Source of the DNA: an uncultured Paracoccaceae bacterium
GTDB lineage: Bacteria; Pseudomonadota; Alphaproteobacteria; Rhodobacterales; Rhodobacteraceae
DNA length: 64,000 nt
Direction of reading: 5' to 3'
NCBI GenBank assembly: GCA_951812615.1
Contig: CATOSU010000002.1
Coordinates: 248,001 to 312,000 of the forward strand
Made by a program: the position numbers and the translations under genes. Under the pieces are notes generated by a model, which did not search any database, had not been told where the DNA came from, and saw nothing but the letters and a program-made list of their open reading frames with translations. Shown in pieces: positions 1 to 8,412 of the stretch. Position 1 is the stretch's first letter; the number at the start of each line of letters is the position of its first letter.

Positions 1-21
1 GTCTTCTCCTATTTCTCAACG

Positions 22-495
22 TCACTCTTCTTTGAGCGTCATCAGGTACGCCACCACGTCCTCGATCTGCTGAGCAGACAGGAGCGGTGCAACTTCGCCT
101 TCATGGGCCTTGCCGGTATAGGCATCGCCGAGGCGCACAAATCCGTCGGTCTTGTAGAAAGACGGCATCATCGTGCCTTCGAACATGACCTTGGCGTTGG
201 CCACGATCCCGCGCAACTCTGCCTCGGACCAGCGGTCCGCTGCTCCGTCCAGCGGCGGACCGATTTCGCCGTGAAACGGCAGATTGCTCAGATCCGAAAC
301 CTCGTGGCAGGCAATACAGTTGCCCGCACCCTTGTTCATGATCTTGGCGCCTTCCTGTGCATTGCCTGCTGCACCGGACAGCGATGCGGCGACGGCACCG
401 TCTTCGAAAACCACATCTTTTGGCGCGACTGTGTCAGCGTTTGCGGCTGTTGCCGCAAACGCTGCCAGTACTGCCCCTGAAAACAGATGTTTCAT
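22..495 (-). CDS. soxX: SoxX, mono-haem c-type cytochrome of the Sox thiosulfate-oxidising system
   Basis: 157 aa with an N-terminal signal peptide (cleavage near residue 20), so periplasmic. One haem-binding CIACH motif sits at residues 60-64 and a candidate distal Met ligand in the MMPSFY segment (about residues 109-113). In the family, SoxX pairs with SoxA to form the SoxAX cytochrome that conjugates thiosulfate to the SoxY carrier. The ATG is preceded by a clear GGGAGG ribosome binding site. It is read leftward, so the remaining structural genes (soxYZABCD in relatives) would lie beyond base 1. Family assignment is firm from length, haem spacing and the sox neighbours. Confidence 0.93.
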   Translation of the reverse strand: MKHLFSGAVLAAFAATAANADTVAPKDVVFEDGAVAASLSGAAGNAQEGAKIMNKGAGNCIACHEVSDLSNLPFHGEIGPPLDGAADRWSEAELRGIVANAKVMFEGTMMPSFYKTDGFVRLGDAYTGKAHEGEVAPLLSAQQIEDVVAYLMTLKEE

Positions 496-558
496 GAAAC
501 CTCCCTTGGCATCTTGGCCGGTACACTACGGCACACAAACCGGGGAACGCAACAACAA

Positions 559-589
559 ATTCAACTACATGAATTTATCGATACATGAA
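559..589. promoter_or_regulatory. Candidate SoxR operator upstream of soxX
   Basis: The 98-bp gap between soxX and soxW holds an inverted repeat ATTCA-N6-TGAAT (559-574). The half-element TACATGAA also occurs twice in direct orientation, 16 bp apart (566-573 and 582-589). ArsR-type SoxR repressors of related bacteria bind such AT-rich imperfect palindromes in sox intergenic regions. That SoxR binds here is inference from position and symmetry only. Confidence 0.45.
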
Positions 590-593
590 CCCA

Positions 594-1172
594 TCAGTCC
601 GTAGCCCCGTTGTCACGTTCGCGAATGCGTCTGGCGTGGTACCGCTGGAAGTCTTCAACATCCTGATTTTCGTATCGTTTCTCTGCCACCCAGGTCAGCA
701 TATCCAGGGTGGTTCCCCGACCGAACGCCCCCGGCATGATGCTGACTGCGGCCTGCTGAGCGGTTTGGTCCGCGGGCACCTCTTCCGGCAGAAACATCAG
801 GGTCGGGGTGAAGAGAATCCCCCATTTTCGGGCCATTTCCTTCTCGCTCAGCGTTTCTCCGTCAAAATCCGTGACCTCGACATCACCGTAGAGATTCAGC
901 TGAACGACAAAATAATTGTCCTCAATCGCCGCCGTCACCCTCGGATCGGGATACACGTCCTTGTGCATCTTGGCGCAATAGATGCACCCGCGCTGTTCAA
1001 ACATCAGCAACAGGCGCTTGCCCTCGGCATTGGCTTCTTCAAGATCTTCGCCCAGATCCTTGAACGTGTCGCGCATCCACGGCGTTTTGTGCAGGCCGTC
1101 ATCGCCGACTTCGGATGCGGCAACAGGGGCGGCAATCACGATGGCCAGCAAAATACTCCAAAGTCTTTTCAT
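594..1172 (-). CDS. soxW: SoxW, periplasmic thioredoxin-like protein
   Basis: 192 aa from the chosen ATG, which has a GAGGAG ribosome binding site; the open frame continues 12 codons upstream without support. Signal peptide about residues 1-20, thioredoxin fold with redox motif CIYC at residues 63-66. SoxW receives electrons from the membrane protein SoxV and keeps Sox thiols (for example the SoxY swinging-arm cysteine) reduced. Its start overlaps nothing, but it follows soxV by 14 bp, consistent with a soxV-soxW transcript that may read on to soxX. Confidence 0.9.
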   Translation of the reverse strand: MKRLWSILLAIVIAAPVAASEVGDDGLHKTPWMRDTFKDLGEDLEEANAEGKRLLLMFEQRGCIYCAKMHKDVYPDPRVTAAIEDNYFVVQLNLYGDVEVTDFDGETLSEKEMARKWGILFTPTLMFLPEEVPADQTAQQAAVSIMPGAFGRGTTLDMLTWVAEKRYENQDVEDFQRYHARRIRERDNGATD

Positions 1173-1186
1173 GGCTTTCTCCTCTA

Positions 1187-1927
1187 TCAGCCAACGCCGG
1201 AGAACCACGGAAACGCCCGCAGCATCCAGTCTGCAATGATGTTTATGGAATTGGTTGCGATCAGGATCCCGAACAGGATCAGCAAAAGCCCCATCAGCTT
1301 TTTAACCAGCCCCAGATGCCGCCGGAACCCGGCCATCCAGCGCATGAACGGCCCGATGAAAAAAGCCGCCAGAACAAAGGGCGCCGTCATCCCGGCCCCG
1401 TATGTGAACAGCAGCCATGCCCCCTGCCCGGCCGTTTCCTGCCCGGCTGCCGTGAACAGAATCGCAGCCAGCACCGGCCCCACGCAAGGCGTCCAGCCAA
1501 AGGCAAAGGCCAGCCCGATCACATAGGCGCCCACAAGGCTGAGATTGCTGGTATCCCCGGCGTCCGCCCGGAACTGCCGGTACAGAAACCCGATGCGAAT
1601 CACGCCCAGGAAATGCAGCCCCATGGCGATGATCAGCGCCGCAGCGGCCCAGCGCAGGATGTCGAAATACTCGCGCACCATCTGGCCGAATATCGAGGCC
1701 GTGGCCCCCAGCCCCATGAACACCGTGATGACACCCAGCGCAAACAGCAACGCCGACAGCACGGCACGCCTGCGAACAGCGGGCGAAACCGTGGCCTCGA
1801 CCGAAATCTGGTTCATGCCGACGCCGGCAAGGTAGCTGAGGTAAAACGGAACGATCGGCAGAATGCAGGGGGACAGAAAGGATAACAGCCCTGCCAGAAA
1901 CGCGCCCCAGACCGTAACGTCAAACAT
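1187..1927 (-). CDS. soxV: SoxV, CcdA-type membrane thiol-disulfide transporter
   Basis: 246 aa from the ATG; a TTG 33 bases further upstream is also in frame but lies within the operator region. About six membrane segments, with the two family cysteines in LSPCILP near the N-terminus and WTPCVGP in the middle, typical of the CcdA/DsbD beta domain. It carries reducing equivalents from cytoplasmic thioredoxin across the membrane to SoxW. Its position between soxW and the divergent soxS matches the Paracoccus-type sox cluster and separates it from the general CcdA of cytochrome c biogenesis. Confidence 0.9.
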   Translation of the reverse strand: MFDVTVWGAFLAGLLSFLSPCILPIVPFYLSYLAGVGMNQISVEATVSPAVRRRAVLSALLFALGVITVFMGLGATASIFGQMVREYFDILRWAAAALIIAMGLHFLGVIRIGFLYRQFRADAGDTSNLSLVGAYVIGLAFAFGWTPCVGPVLAAILFTAAGQETAGQGAWLLFTYGAGMTAPFVLAAFFIGPFMRWMAGFRRHLGLVKKLMGLLLILFGILIATNSINIIADWMLRAFPWFSGVG

Positions 1928-1947
1928 GAGGGATACATCCAAATTGC

Positions 1948-1980
1948 TTGAAGCATTCAAATATTTGATTATGATTAAAT
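1948..1980. promoter_or_regulatory. Candidate SoxR operator in the soxV/soxS divergent promoter
   Basis: Three overlapping AT-rich palindromes lie between the divergent soxV and soxS starts: TTGAA-GCA-TTCAA (1948-1960), the perfect CAAATATTTG (1958-1967) and ATTTGATTATGATTAAAT (1963-1980, 14 of 18 symmetric). Such clustered symmetry in a 78-bp gap next to soxR suggests a repressor site controlling both directions. Binding by SoxR is inferred. Confidence 0.45.
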
Positions 1981-2005
1981 AATGATTTCGTCAATCGGAC
2001 CCGTG

Positions 2006-2377
2006 ATGCGTTTTGTTCGGACCTGCCTGTTGGCTGCGCTTGTGTATGCGCCGGTTTCGGTGTCGGCAGAGACCTTTCTGCTGATGGCAGAAGAAACCGG
2101 CTGCCCGTGGTGCGCGCGCTGGGACAAGGAGATTTCCCACATCTATCCGAAGACCGATGAAGGCCGGGCTGCGCCGTTGCGCCGGTATGATCTGCATGCC
2201 GGAAGCCCCGAAGACGTTACGTTTGAAAGGCCGGTTCACTTCACTCCCACCTTTGTTCTGGTGGTAAACGGGGTGGAAAAAGGCCGCATTGAAGGCTATC
2301 CCGGAGAGGATTTTTTCTGGCCTCTGCTGTCTGCGCTGATGGATCGCGCGCGGATCGAACGCGGAGCCGCAGGATAA
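2006..2377 (+). CDS. soxS: SoxS, periplasmic thioredoxin-like activator of the Sox system
   Basis: 123 aa from ATG 2006, giving a compact signal peptide (about residues 1-21); ATG 1982 in the same frame would place the start inside the palindromic operator. Thioredoxin motif CPWC at residues 33-36 and a cis-proline region (HFTPTF). In Paracoccus, SoxS reactivates SoxYZ by reducing adducts on the SoxY cysteine. It is followed 9 bp later by soxR in the same direction, so the two are probably cotranscribed. Confidence 0.85.
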   Translation: MRFVRTCLLAALVYAPVSVSAETFLLMAEETGCPWCARWDKEISHIYPKTDEGRAAPLRRYDLHAGSPEDVTFERPVHFTPTFVLVVNGVEKGRIEGYPGEDFFWPLLSALMDRARIERGAAG

Positions 2378-2386
2378 CAGAGCGCG

Positions 2387-2755
2387 ATGCTGGACGAAAA
2401 AGAAGATACAGATCAGCCGAGCCGCCTTCCGGTGTTCACACCCGACATGTGTGCGGAAGACATGGAGAAGATGATGCGCAACGCGTTGGACGCCTCCAAT
2501 TTTCTCAAGGCGATCAGCCATGAAGGACGGCTGATGATTCTGTGCCATCTCGCCTCGGGCGAGAAATCGGTGACCGAACTGGAAGACCTGCTCTCGGCAC
2601 GGCAGGCGGCGGTGTCGCAGCAGCTGTCGCGCCTGCGGCTGGAGGGGCTGGTCACGCCACGCCGGGACGGCAAGGCGATCTACTATTCCTTGACAGACAA
2701 CCGCGCCCGGCAAATCATCGAAAAAGTCTACGAGTTGTTCTGCAACCAGGACTGA
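2387..2755 (+). CDS. soxR: SoxR, ArsR-family repressor of sox genes
   Basis: 122 aa; winged helix-turn-helix of the ArsR/SmtB family occupies about residues 40-115, with recognition helix around SARQAAVSQQLSRLRLEG. Cysteines near residue 22 (PDMC) and residue 53 (ILCHL) plus one near the C-terminus (LFCNQD) could serve redox or sulfane-sulfur sensing. Not the superoxide regulator of the same name. In sulfur oxidisers this protein represses sox genes in the absence of thiosulfate; the palindromes at 559-589 and 1948-1980 are its likely targets. Confidence 0.88.
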   Translation: MLDEKEDTDQPSRLPVFTPDMCAEDMEKMMRNALDASNFLKAISHEGRLMILCHLASGEKSVTELEDLLSARQAAVSQQLSRLRLEGLVTPRRDGKAIYYSLTDNRARQIIEKVYELFCNQD

Positions 2756-2799
2756 CCCGCCGCTGATCCAGCGGTCGGGTTTTCGAGGGAGGATCCCCG

Positions 2800-3855
2800 A
2801 TGCTGGAACTATTGGGTGAGGCAAATGCCGCGGCGCTGGTGGGGCTCATTGGCGGGCTCGCGCTGGGACTGGCGGCCCGGATCGGACGGTTTTGCACGCT
2901 GGGTGCGATCGAGGACGTGCTCTATTCTTCTGACGACCGGCGCATGCGGATGTGGGCTCTGGCCATCGGAACAGCAGTGATCGGCACCCATCTGGCAATG
3001 GGCGCGGGATGGCTGGACGGATCGGAAACGGCCTATCTGGACCGGCGGTGGAACCCCATGGCCACGATCATCGGCGGGCTGCTCTTCGGGTATGGCATGG
3101 CCCTGTCGGGGAATTGCGGCTATGGCGCGCTGGCGCGGCTGGGCGGAGGCGACCTCCGGTCATTTGTCATTGTGCTGGTGATGGGCCTGTCGGCCTATGT
3201 GGTGATGTCGGGTCCGCTGGCGCATGCGCGGGTATGGCTGTTTCCGGTGGAAACCGATGTGGCGACACCACAGGGCTTCAGCCAACTGGCCGAGTCGCAC
3301 TGGGGTCTGTCGCCGGCAGTGGTTGGCGGCGCGATTGGCGCGGCGATCCTCGTGGCCGGTTTGTGGAGCGCACGCATGCGCCGGTCGCCCGGACATATCC
3401 TGTGGGGCATCGTTGTCGGGCTTGCCATCTTCTCCGGCTGGGCCGGCACGGCATGGATTGCGCATACCGGGTTCGAGGCCGAACCGATCGAAACACATAC
3501 CTTTGCGGCCCCGCTGGGCGATACGATCTTCTACCTGATGACAGCATCGGGCAACACGCTGTCCTTCAGCGTGGGGTCGGTTGCGGGCGTTCTGATCGGC
3601 GCCTGTCTGGGGTCCTATTCCAAGGGGCATTTCCGCTGGGAGGCCTGCGAGGACCCGCGCGAGCTGAAACGGCAGATCCTCGGGGCGACACTGATGGGGC
3701 CCGGCGCCATACTGGCCGTTGGCTGCTCGGTCGGACAGGGGTTGTCGGCGTTTTCCGTGCTGGCCTACAGCGCACCGCTGGCGTTTCTGGCGATTTTCGC
3801 CGGTGCCGCGTTCGGGCTGCGCCAGCTGATTTCCGGTTTCGCCCCGGCCGAGTGA
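2800..3855 (+). CDS. soxT: SoxT, YeeE/YedE-family sulfur-compound transporter
   Basis: 351 aa, strongly hydrophobic with about nine or ten membrane segments and repeated glycine-rich motifs (GMALSGNCGYGALARLGGG near residue 95, GAILAVGCSVGQGLSAFS near residue 300). The conserved Cys in each is the thiosulfate-relay residue type known in the YeeE family. A good GGGAGG ribosome binding site precedes the ATG. Lies 44 bp after soxR, as in other sox clusters, where it is thought to import thiosulfate or sulfane sulfur. Substrate is inferred. Confidence 0.85.
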   Translation: MLELLGEANAAALVGLIGGLALGLAARIGRFCTLGAIEDVLYSSDDRRMRMWALAIGTAVIGTHLAMGAGWLDGSETAYLDRRWNPMATIIGGLLFGYGMALSGNCGYGALARLGGGDLRSFVIVLVMGLSAYVVMSGPLAHARVWLFPVETDVATPQGFSQLAESHWGLSPAVVGGAIGAAILVAGLWSARMRRSPGHILWGIVVGLAIFSGWAGTAWIAHTGFEAEPIETHTFAAPLGDTIFYLMTASGNTLSFSVGSVAGVLIGACLGSYSKGHFRWEACEDPRELKRQILGATLMGPGAILAVGCSVGQGLSAFSVLAYSAPLAFLAIFAGAAFGLRQLISGFAPAE

Positions 3856-3867
3856 CCACCGGGACAA

Positions 3868-4659
3868 CTAGGACGGCGCCTCTTCCGCGCTTCCGGGGGT
3901 CTTGCCCAGAATGATCATTGAAAGCAGGTCGTCGTCGGTCACATCCGCGATATCGACCGTGCCGACCAGCTTTCCGTTCTTCATCACCGAAGCCCGGTCG
4001 CACAATTCCATGACCGCGTGCACGTCATGGTCGATGAGAAAGATCCCGATGCCCTGCGCCTTCAGCTGATGGATCAGGTCTGCAACCATTTGCGTCTCGT
4101 GCGGGCCCAGCGCGGCGGTGGGTTCGTCCATGATCAGGATCCGCGCGTTGAAATAGACCGCGCGGGCGATGGCCACGGATTGCCGCTGACCGCCGGACAG
4201 GGCTGAAACCGGTTCGCTGAACTTCTGAAAGTTCGGATTGAGCCGGCCCATGATCTTGCGGCACTCGGCCTCCATCGCGCTGTCATCGACCAGCCCGAAC
4301 GGCGTCACCAGCTCGCGCCCCAGAAACAGGTTCGACGCCGCATCAAGGTTATCGGCCAGCGCCAGCGTCTGGTAGATGGTCTCGATATTGTTGGCGCGCG
4401 CGTCGCGGGGGTTGTGGATCTCGACCGGTTTGCCGTTGATCAAGATCTCGCCCGCATCCTTCTGATAGGCGCCGGACAGCACCTTGATCAGCGTTGATTT
4501 CCCGGCGCCGTTATGGCCCAGAAGGCCGACAACCTCGCCCGGATACAGATCAACCGAAACATCGTCGACCGCCTTGATCCCGCCAAAGGCGATCGAGATA
4601 TTGTTAAGCGCGACCAGCGGCGGCTGGTCCGAGGCACGGAGTTCCTTTGCCGTCTGCAT
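3868..4659 (-). CDS. xylG: ATPase of a xylose-type sugar ABC importer
   Basis: 263 aa, a single ABC domain, unlike the roughly 500-aa tandem enzyme of E. coli. Walker A GHNGAGKST, signature LSGGQRQ, Walker B ILIMDEPTAALG and switch histidine in IDHD are all intact. Start codon overlaps the xylH stop (TGATG), so translation is coupled. With the periplasmic binding protein and permease directly upstream it forms a carbohydrate uptake transporter of the CUT2 class. It converges on soxT with only 12 bp between stops. Confidence 0.85.
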   Translation of the reverse strand: MQTAKELRASDQPPLVALNNISIAFGGIKAVDDVSVDLYPGEVVGLLGHNGAGKSTLIKVLSGAYQKDAGEILINGKPVEIHNPRDARANNIETIYQTLALADNLDAASNLFLGRELVTPFGLVDDSAMEAECRKIMGRLNPNFQKFSEPVSALSGGQRQSVAIARAVYFNARILIMDEPTAALGPHETQMVADLIHQLKAQGIGIFLIDHDVHAVMELCDRASVMKNGKLVGTVDIADVTDDDLLSMIILGKTPGSAEEAPS

Positions 4660-5957
4660 CAGCTTGTCCCCAACCGTTTGCGATACTGAATGTCGATCCA
4701 GACTGCCGCGACCAGCACAGAGCCGACGACAACGTTCTGCAGCGGCGCATCCACGCCGACCATTGCCATGCCGGATTGCAGGCTCTGCATCACCAGCGCA
4801 CCGAGGATCGCCCCGTAGATTGTACCGGCCCCGCCCGACAACGCGGTCCCGCCGATCACGGCTGCTGCGATCACCCGCAGCTCATCCAGCGTGCCGATAT
4901 CGTTCGTGTGGCTGGCCAGCCGGGCCGAGGCCACAACCGCGGACAGACCGCAGAGAAACCCCATGATTGCAAAGACCTTGACCGTCAGCAGCCGGGTGTT
5001 GATGCCAGACAGCTCTGCCGCGTCCGGGTTGCCGCCAGTGGCGAAAATATAGCGTCCCAACCGGGTACGACGAGCGATCAGGGTCATCACGATCGCCACG
5101 GCGATCAGGATCAGAACCGAAATCGGCAACCCATAGCCCACCTCCAGCCCTTCCGGCATCACCTCGCCCCGGGCTTCGAACATGCGCTGCAGCCGGCGGC
5201 TGGGAATATGGTAGGAATTCAGGACCCAGACAAATCCGAGGATGCTGCCTGCGACCAGCGCCATCACCGTCACTTCGGCCCATATCGGCTTGGCTGGGAA
5301 ACCGTGGCGGATCCGGGCGCGGCGGGCGGACCAGATCGCCCACAGGGCGACGGCTGCGGCGACGATGCCGATGGTCCAGCTCCACGCTTCGCCCATCGTC
5401 CCGTTCACACCGCCGAGATTCAGGAAATTCCCGTCCAGCGGGGCAATCGTCTGCCCGTCCGTGGCAAGCCATCCCAGGTTGCGCCAGATCAGGAAACCGC
5501 CCAGCGTCACGATGAAAGCGGGGATGCCCTGATACCCGACCAGCCAGCCCTGCACGCCTCCGATCAACGTGCCGGCCGCCAGCCCGACGACAATTGCAAT
5601 TGCCCATGTCATGGGGTGATTGAACCCCAGCCCCAGCACATGAGGCATCAGCTCAGTCTGCGTCATGGCCATCAGGGCCGAGCAGACCGCCAGCAGGCCG
5701 CCGACCGACAGGTCGATATTCCGGGTGACGATAACAAACACCATCCCCGTGGCCATAATCGCCACCGACACGGTCTGAATCGTCAGGTTGAACAGGTTTC
5801 TCGGGCTGATGAACCGGCCGTCAGTAAAAATACTGAAGCCGATGCACAGCAGGGCGAATGCACCGATCATTCCCAGAAGCCGTACGTCCAGCTCGAGTTG
5901 CTGAAAAAGGCCCTGTTTGGCTTTCGGAGGCATCGCCTGTTGGGTGGCGTCGCTCAC
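4659..5957 (-). CDS. xylH: XylH-like permease of a sugar ABC importer
   Basis: 432 aa with about ten or more membrane segments and the CUT2 motif GGNPDAAELSGIN around residue 310. A GTG start is used because GGGAG lies 7 bases upstream; the next ATG is 24 bases in. Middle gene of xylF-xylH-xylG, 71 bp after xylF. The long form (over 400 aa) fits xylose permeases rather than ribose permeases (about 320 aa). Substrate assignment follows from the adjacent XylF. Confidence 0.85.
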   Translation of the reverse strand: MSDATQQAMPPKAKQGLFQQLELDVRLLGMIGAFALLCIGFSIFTDGRFISPRNLFNLTIQTVSVAIMATGMVFVIVTRNIDLSVGGLLAVCSALMAMTQTELMPHVLGLGFNHPMTWAIAIVVGLAAGTLIGGVQGWLVGYQGIPAFIVTLGGFLIWRNLGWLATDGQTIAPLDGNFLNLGGVNGTMGEAWSWTIGIVAAAVALWAIWSARRARIRHGFPAKPIWAEVTVMALVAGSILGFVWVLNSYHIPSRRLQRMFEARGEVMPEGLEVGYGLPISVLILIAVAIVMTLIARRTRLGRYIFATGGNPDAAELSGINTRLLTVKVFAIMGFLCGLSAVVASARLASHTNDIGTLDELRVIAAAVIGGTALSGGAGTIYGAILGALVMQSLQSGMAMVGVDAPLQNVVVGSVLVAAVWIDIQYRKRLGTS

Positions 5958-6028
5958 GGCGGGACTCCCATGCGTGTCAGGCGGGGTGAGCCGCGCCCGG
6001 ATACAGGCGCGGCAGGTTTGTTATTGGA

Positions 6029-7042
6029 TCAGTTGCACGGCGCCGGGCCGTTCGAAACGCCCTGGCAAAGTGCCTCCTGCGTGATCCAGCCCGCGTCAAC
6101 CACCGCGGACAGATTGTCGGCAGTGATCGGAACCGGCGCCAGGAATTTCGCGGTCAGCGTCGTGCCGGCCGGCGAGGTCCATTCCGACCCGCTGTCAGCC
6201 ATGCTGCCACCACCGGCCAGCGAGACCGCAATCTCGCCCGCAGCCTTGCCCAGTTCGCGGGCATCCTTCCAGACCGACACAGTCTGATGGCCCTTGGCAA
6301 CGCGGTTCAGCGCGGCGTGATCACCGTCCTGACCTGAAACCGGGATACCTTCCATCCCCTGTGCGGTCAGCGCCGCGACAACGCCGCCGGCAGTGCCGTC
6401 ATTGGAAGCCACGACCGCGTCGACATTGTTGTCATTGGCCGTCAGGATCTGTTCCATGTTGCGCTGCGCATTCGCCGGCAGCCAGCCGTCAGTATAGGCC
6501 TCGCCGACGATGTTGATATCACCGCTGTCGATCGCTGCCTGCAGGATTTCCTGCTGACCGCCGCGCAGGAAATCTGCGTTCGGGTCGGTCGGCGATCCCT
6601 TGATCATGACGTAATTGCCCTTGGGCTGGGCCGCGAATACCGCACGCGCCTGCATCCGGCCCACCTCAACATTGTCGAAGGTCAGATAGAACGCGCGGGC
6701 GTCTTCGATCAGACGGTCATAGGCGATGACCGGAATGCCTTCGTCAGCCGCGGCCTGTACCGCCGGGCCGATGGCCTGCGAATCCTGAGCAAGGATGATG
6801 ATCGCATCCACACCCTGGGCGATCAGGCTTTCGATATCCGAAAGTTGTTTGGACGACGACGACTGTGCGTCGGCAGAGACGTATTTCGCGCCGGCGGCGT
6901 CAAGCGCCGAGACAATTGCCGCTTCGTCGGTTTTCCAGCGTTCTTCCTGGAAGTTTGACCAGCTGACCCCGATCGTGGTTTCGGCGAATGCTGCGGTTCC
7001 CATCAGGGCTGCGACAGCCGACAGGCTGAAGAGTCGTTTCAT
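6029..7042 (-). CDS. xylF: XylF, periplasmic D-xylose-binding protein
   Basis: 337 aa with a signal peptide (about residues 1-20). Matches the xylose-binding family in several stretches: VIAYDRLI near residue 106, KGNYVMIKGSPTDPNADFLR, GEAYTDGWLPANAQRNMEQ and VVASNDGTAGG. These hinge and pocket segments closely follow E. coli XylF. A GGGAGG ribosome binding site precedes the ATG. First gene of the transporter operon, divergent from the ROK regulator, so probably induced by xylose through release of that repressor. No xylose isomerase or kinase genes are in the window. Confidence 0.9.
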   Translation of the reverse strand: MKRLFSLSAVAALMGTAAFAETTIGVSWSNFQEERWKTDEAAIVSALDAAGAKYVSADAQSSSSKQLSDIESLIAQGVDAIIILAQDSQAIGPAVQAAADEGIPVIAYDRLIEDARAFYLTFDNVEVGRMQARAVFAAQPKGNYVMIKGSPTDPNADFLRGGQQEILQAAIDSGDINIVGEAYTDGWLPANAQRNMEQILTANDNNVDAVVASNDGTAGGVVAALTAQGMEGIPVSGQDGDHAALNRVAKGHQTVSVWKDARELGKAAGEIAVSLAGGGSMADSGSEWTSPAGTTLTAKFLAPVPITADNLSAVVDAGWITQEALCQGVSNGPAPCN

Positions 7043-7109
7043 TCAAGATTCCTCCCTTTTTCGGGACGTCCGGCCTTGATTCGCCGGAGCCCTCCTACGG
7101 GAATAGCAT

Positions 7110-7134
7110 ATTTAATTTAGTTAGTGAAATAAAT
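7110..7134. promoter_or_regulatory. Candidate ROK-repressor operator between xylF and xylR
   Basis: A 25-bp AT-rich imperfect palindrome with outer arms ATTTA and TAAAT and inner TTAG/GTGAA segments stands out in the otherwise GC-rich divergent region. Position between the sugar transporter and its ROK regulator fits an autoregulated operator. Function is inferred from symmetry and location. Confidence 0.45.
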
Positions 7135-7197
7135 AGTGATAGGCGGTCGCCGGCAAACCCGCTAAGCTCGCGACCAATGAGATTCGCGGGGACGAAC

Positions 7198-8412
7198 ATG
7201 CACAGCGACGTGCACTCCCAAACCGCTCTGGACGCCAGAGACCTGACCCGCCTGCGTATCCTGGACCAGATCCGGGCCGCCGGTTCGATATCCCGTATTG
7301 ACATCGCTTCTGCCTTGCAGACCAGCCCGGCCACGGTCACGGCGGCCACCGCGGAACTGATGGCCGCGGGTCTGATCGAAGAGGTTGCCGGAACGGCTTC
7401 TGACGGGGCGCGCAGGGGCCGGCCGCGGGTCTTGCTCAAACTGAATGGACGGGCGCATCTGGTGGCAGGTCTCAAGATCGCGCGGCAGATGATTTCCGTT
7501 CTGATCCTCGATTTCGAAGGCAACGAAGTCACGCGGCATTCCGAAACCCTGCGAAATGTGAGAATGGCACCCGAGGACCTGGTCCTTACCATCCGCGCCG
7601 CAGTCGAGACCACGTCCCGCAACGCCGGTTTGTCACTGTCAGGCCTGTCCGGAATATCGGTCGGCATTGCCGGACTTGTGAATGCGGAACAGAAATTCGT
7701 GCACTGGTCGTCGTCTCTGGTCGGACGCAACGTCGACCTTGGTCCTCTGCTGGCCCGCCATCTTCCGTGCCCCGCTTTCATTGAAAACGATGCCAACCTC
7801 GTCGCCAAGGCCGAGCAATTGTTCGGCAAAGGGCAGGGTTTGCAAAACTTCCTTGTCGTGACGATCGAACACGGGGTCGGGCTGGGAATTGTGCTGGGCG
7901 GCAAGCTGTACCGAGGAGAACGGGGCTGTGGCGCCGAATTCGGGCACATGAAGGTGCAGCTTGATGGCGCCCTGTGCCAATGCGGGCAGCGCGGATGTCT
8001 GGAAGCTTATGTCGGTGACTACGCCCTGATCCGCGAAGCCACCAGCGCCGATCCGGGCACCGACCCGAAAACCGTGGCCGAGATTCTGGACGATGCCCGT
8101 TCGGGTGAGGCACTGGCCCTTGCCGTTCTGGACCGGTCGGGCCAGATGTTCGGAATGGGTATTTCGAACCTGATCAACCTGTTCGATCCCCAGCGGATCA
8201 TCCTGTCGGGCCCGCAAATCAACTTCGACCATCTCTATTCGGAAAAAGTGATGGACCGGATCCGCCGCGGGGTTGTTCATGTCGATGCCTCGCTGCCGGA
8301 CATTCAGGTTAATCGCTGGGGCGACCTGATGTGGGCCAAGGGTGCCGCAGCATACGGGATCGAATTGGTGTCAATTCTCAAGGTCAAGGAACTGGCGGCG
8401 GATGCGGCTTGA
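7198..8412 (+). CDS. xylR: ROK-family transcriptional repressor (XylR-like)
   Basis: 404 aa from ATG 7198; an ATG 21 bases upstream is also in frame. N-terminal winged helix-turn-helix (about residues 18-75, SRIDIASALQTSPATVTAAT) followed by a sugar-kinase-like ROK domain with the ROK zinc motif CQCGQRGCLEAYVG and an EIENDAN-like FIENDANLVAKAE segment. In the family, binding of sugar to the ROK domain releases DNA. Divergent from xylF-xylH-xylG, so it likely represses them without xylose. The downstream gene overlaps its 3' end by 11 bp. Confidence 0.85.
   Translation: MHSDVHSQTALDARDLTRLRILDQIRAAGSISRIDIASALQTSPATVTAATAELMAAGLIEEVAGTASDGARRGRPRVLLKLNGRAHLVAGLKIARQMISVLILDFEGNEVTRHSETLRNVRMAPEDLVLTIRAAVETTSRNAGLSLSGLSGISVGIAGLVNAEQKFVHWSSSLVGRNVDLGPLLARHLPCPAFIENDANLVAKAEQLFGKGQGLQNFLVVTIEHGVGLGIVLGGKLYRGERGCGAEFGHMKVQLDGALCQCGQRGCLEAYVGDYALIREATSADPGTDPKTVAEILDDARSGEALALAVLDRSGQMFGMGISNLINLFDPQRIILSGPQINFDHLYSEKVMDRIRRGVVHVDASLPDIQVNRWGDLMWAKGAAAYGIELVSILKVKELAADAA

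Noticed and set aside
4647-6287. A 546-codon plus-strand frame opposite the xylose permease
   Set aside because: Composition typical of an antisense shadow; the permease on the other strand has clear membrane segments and family motifs.
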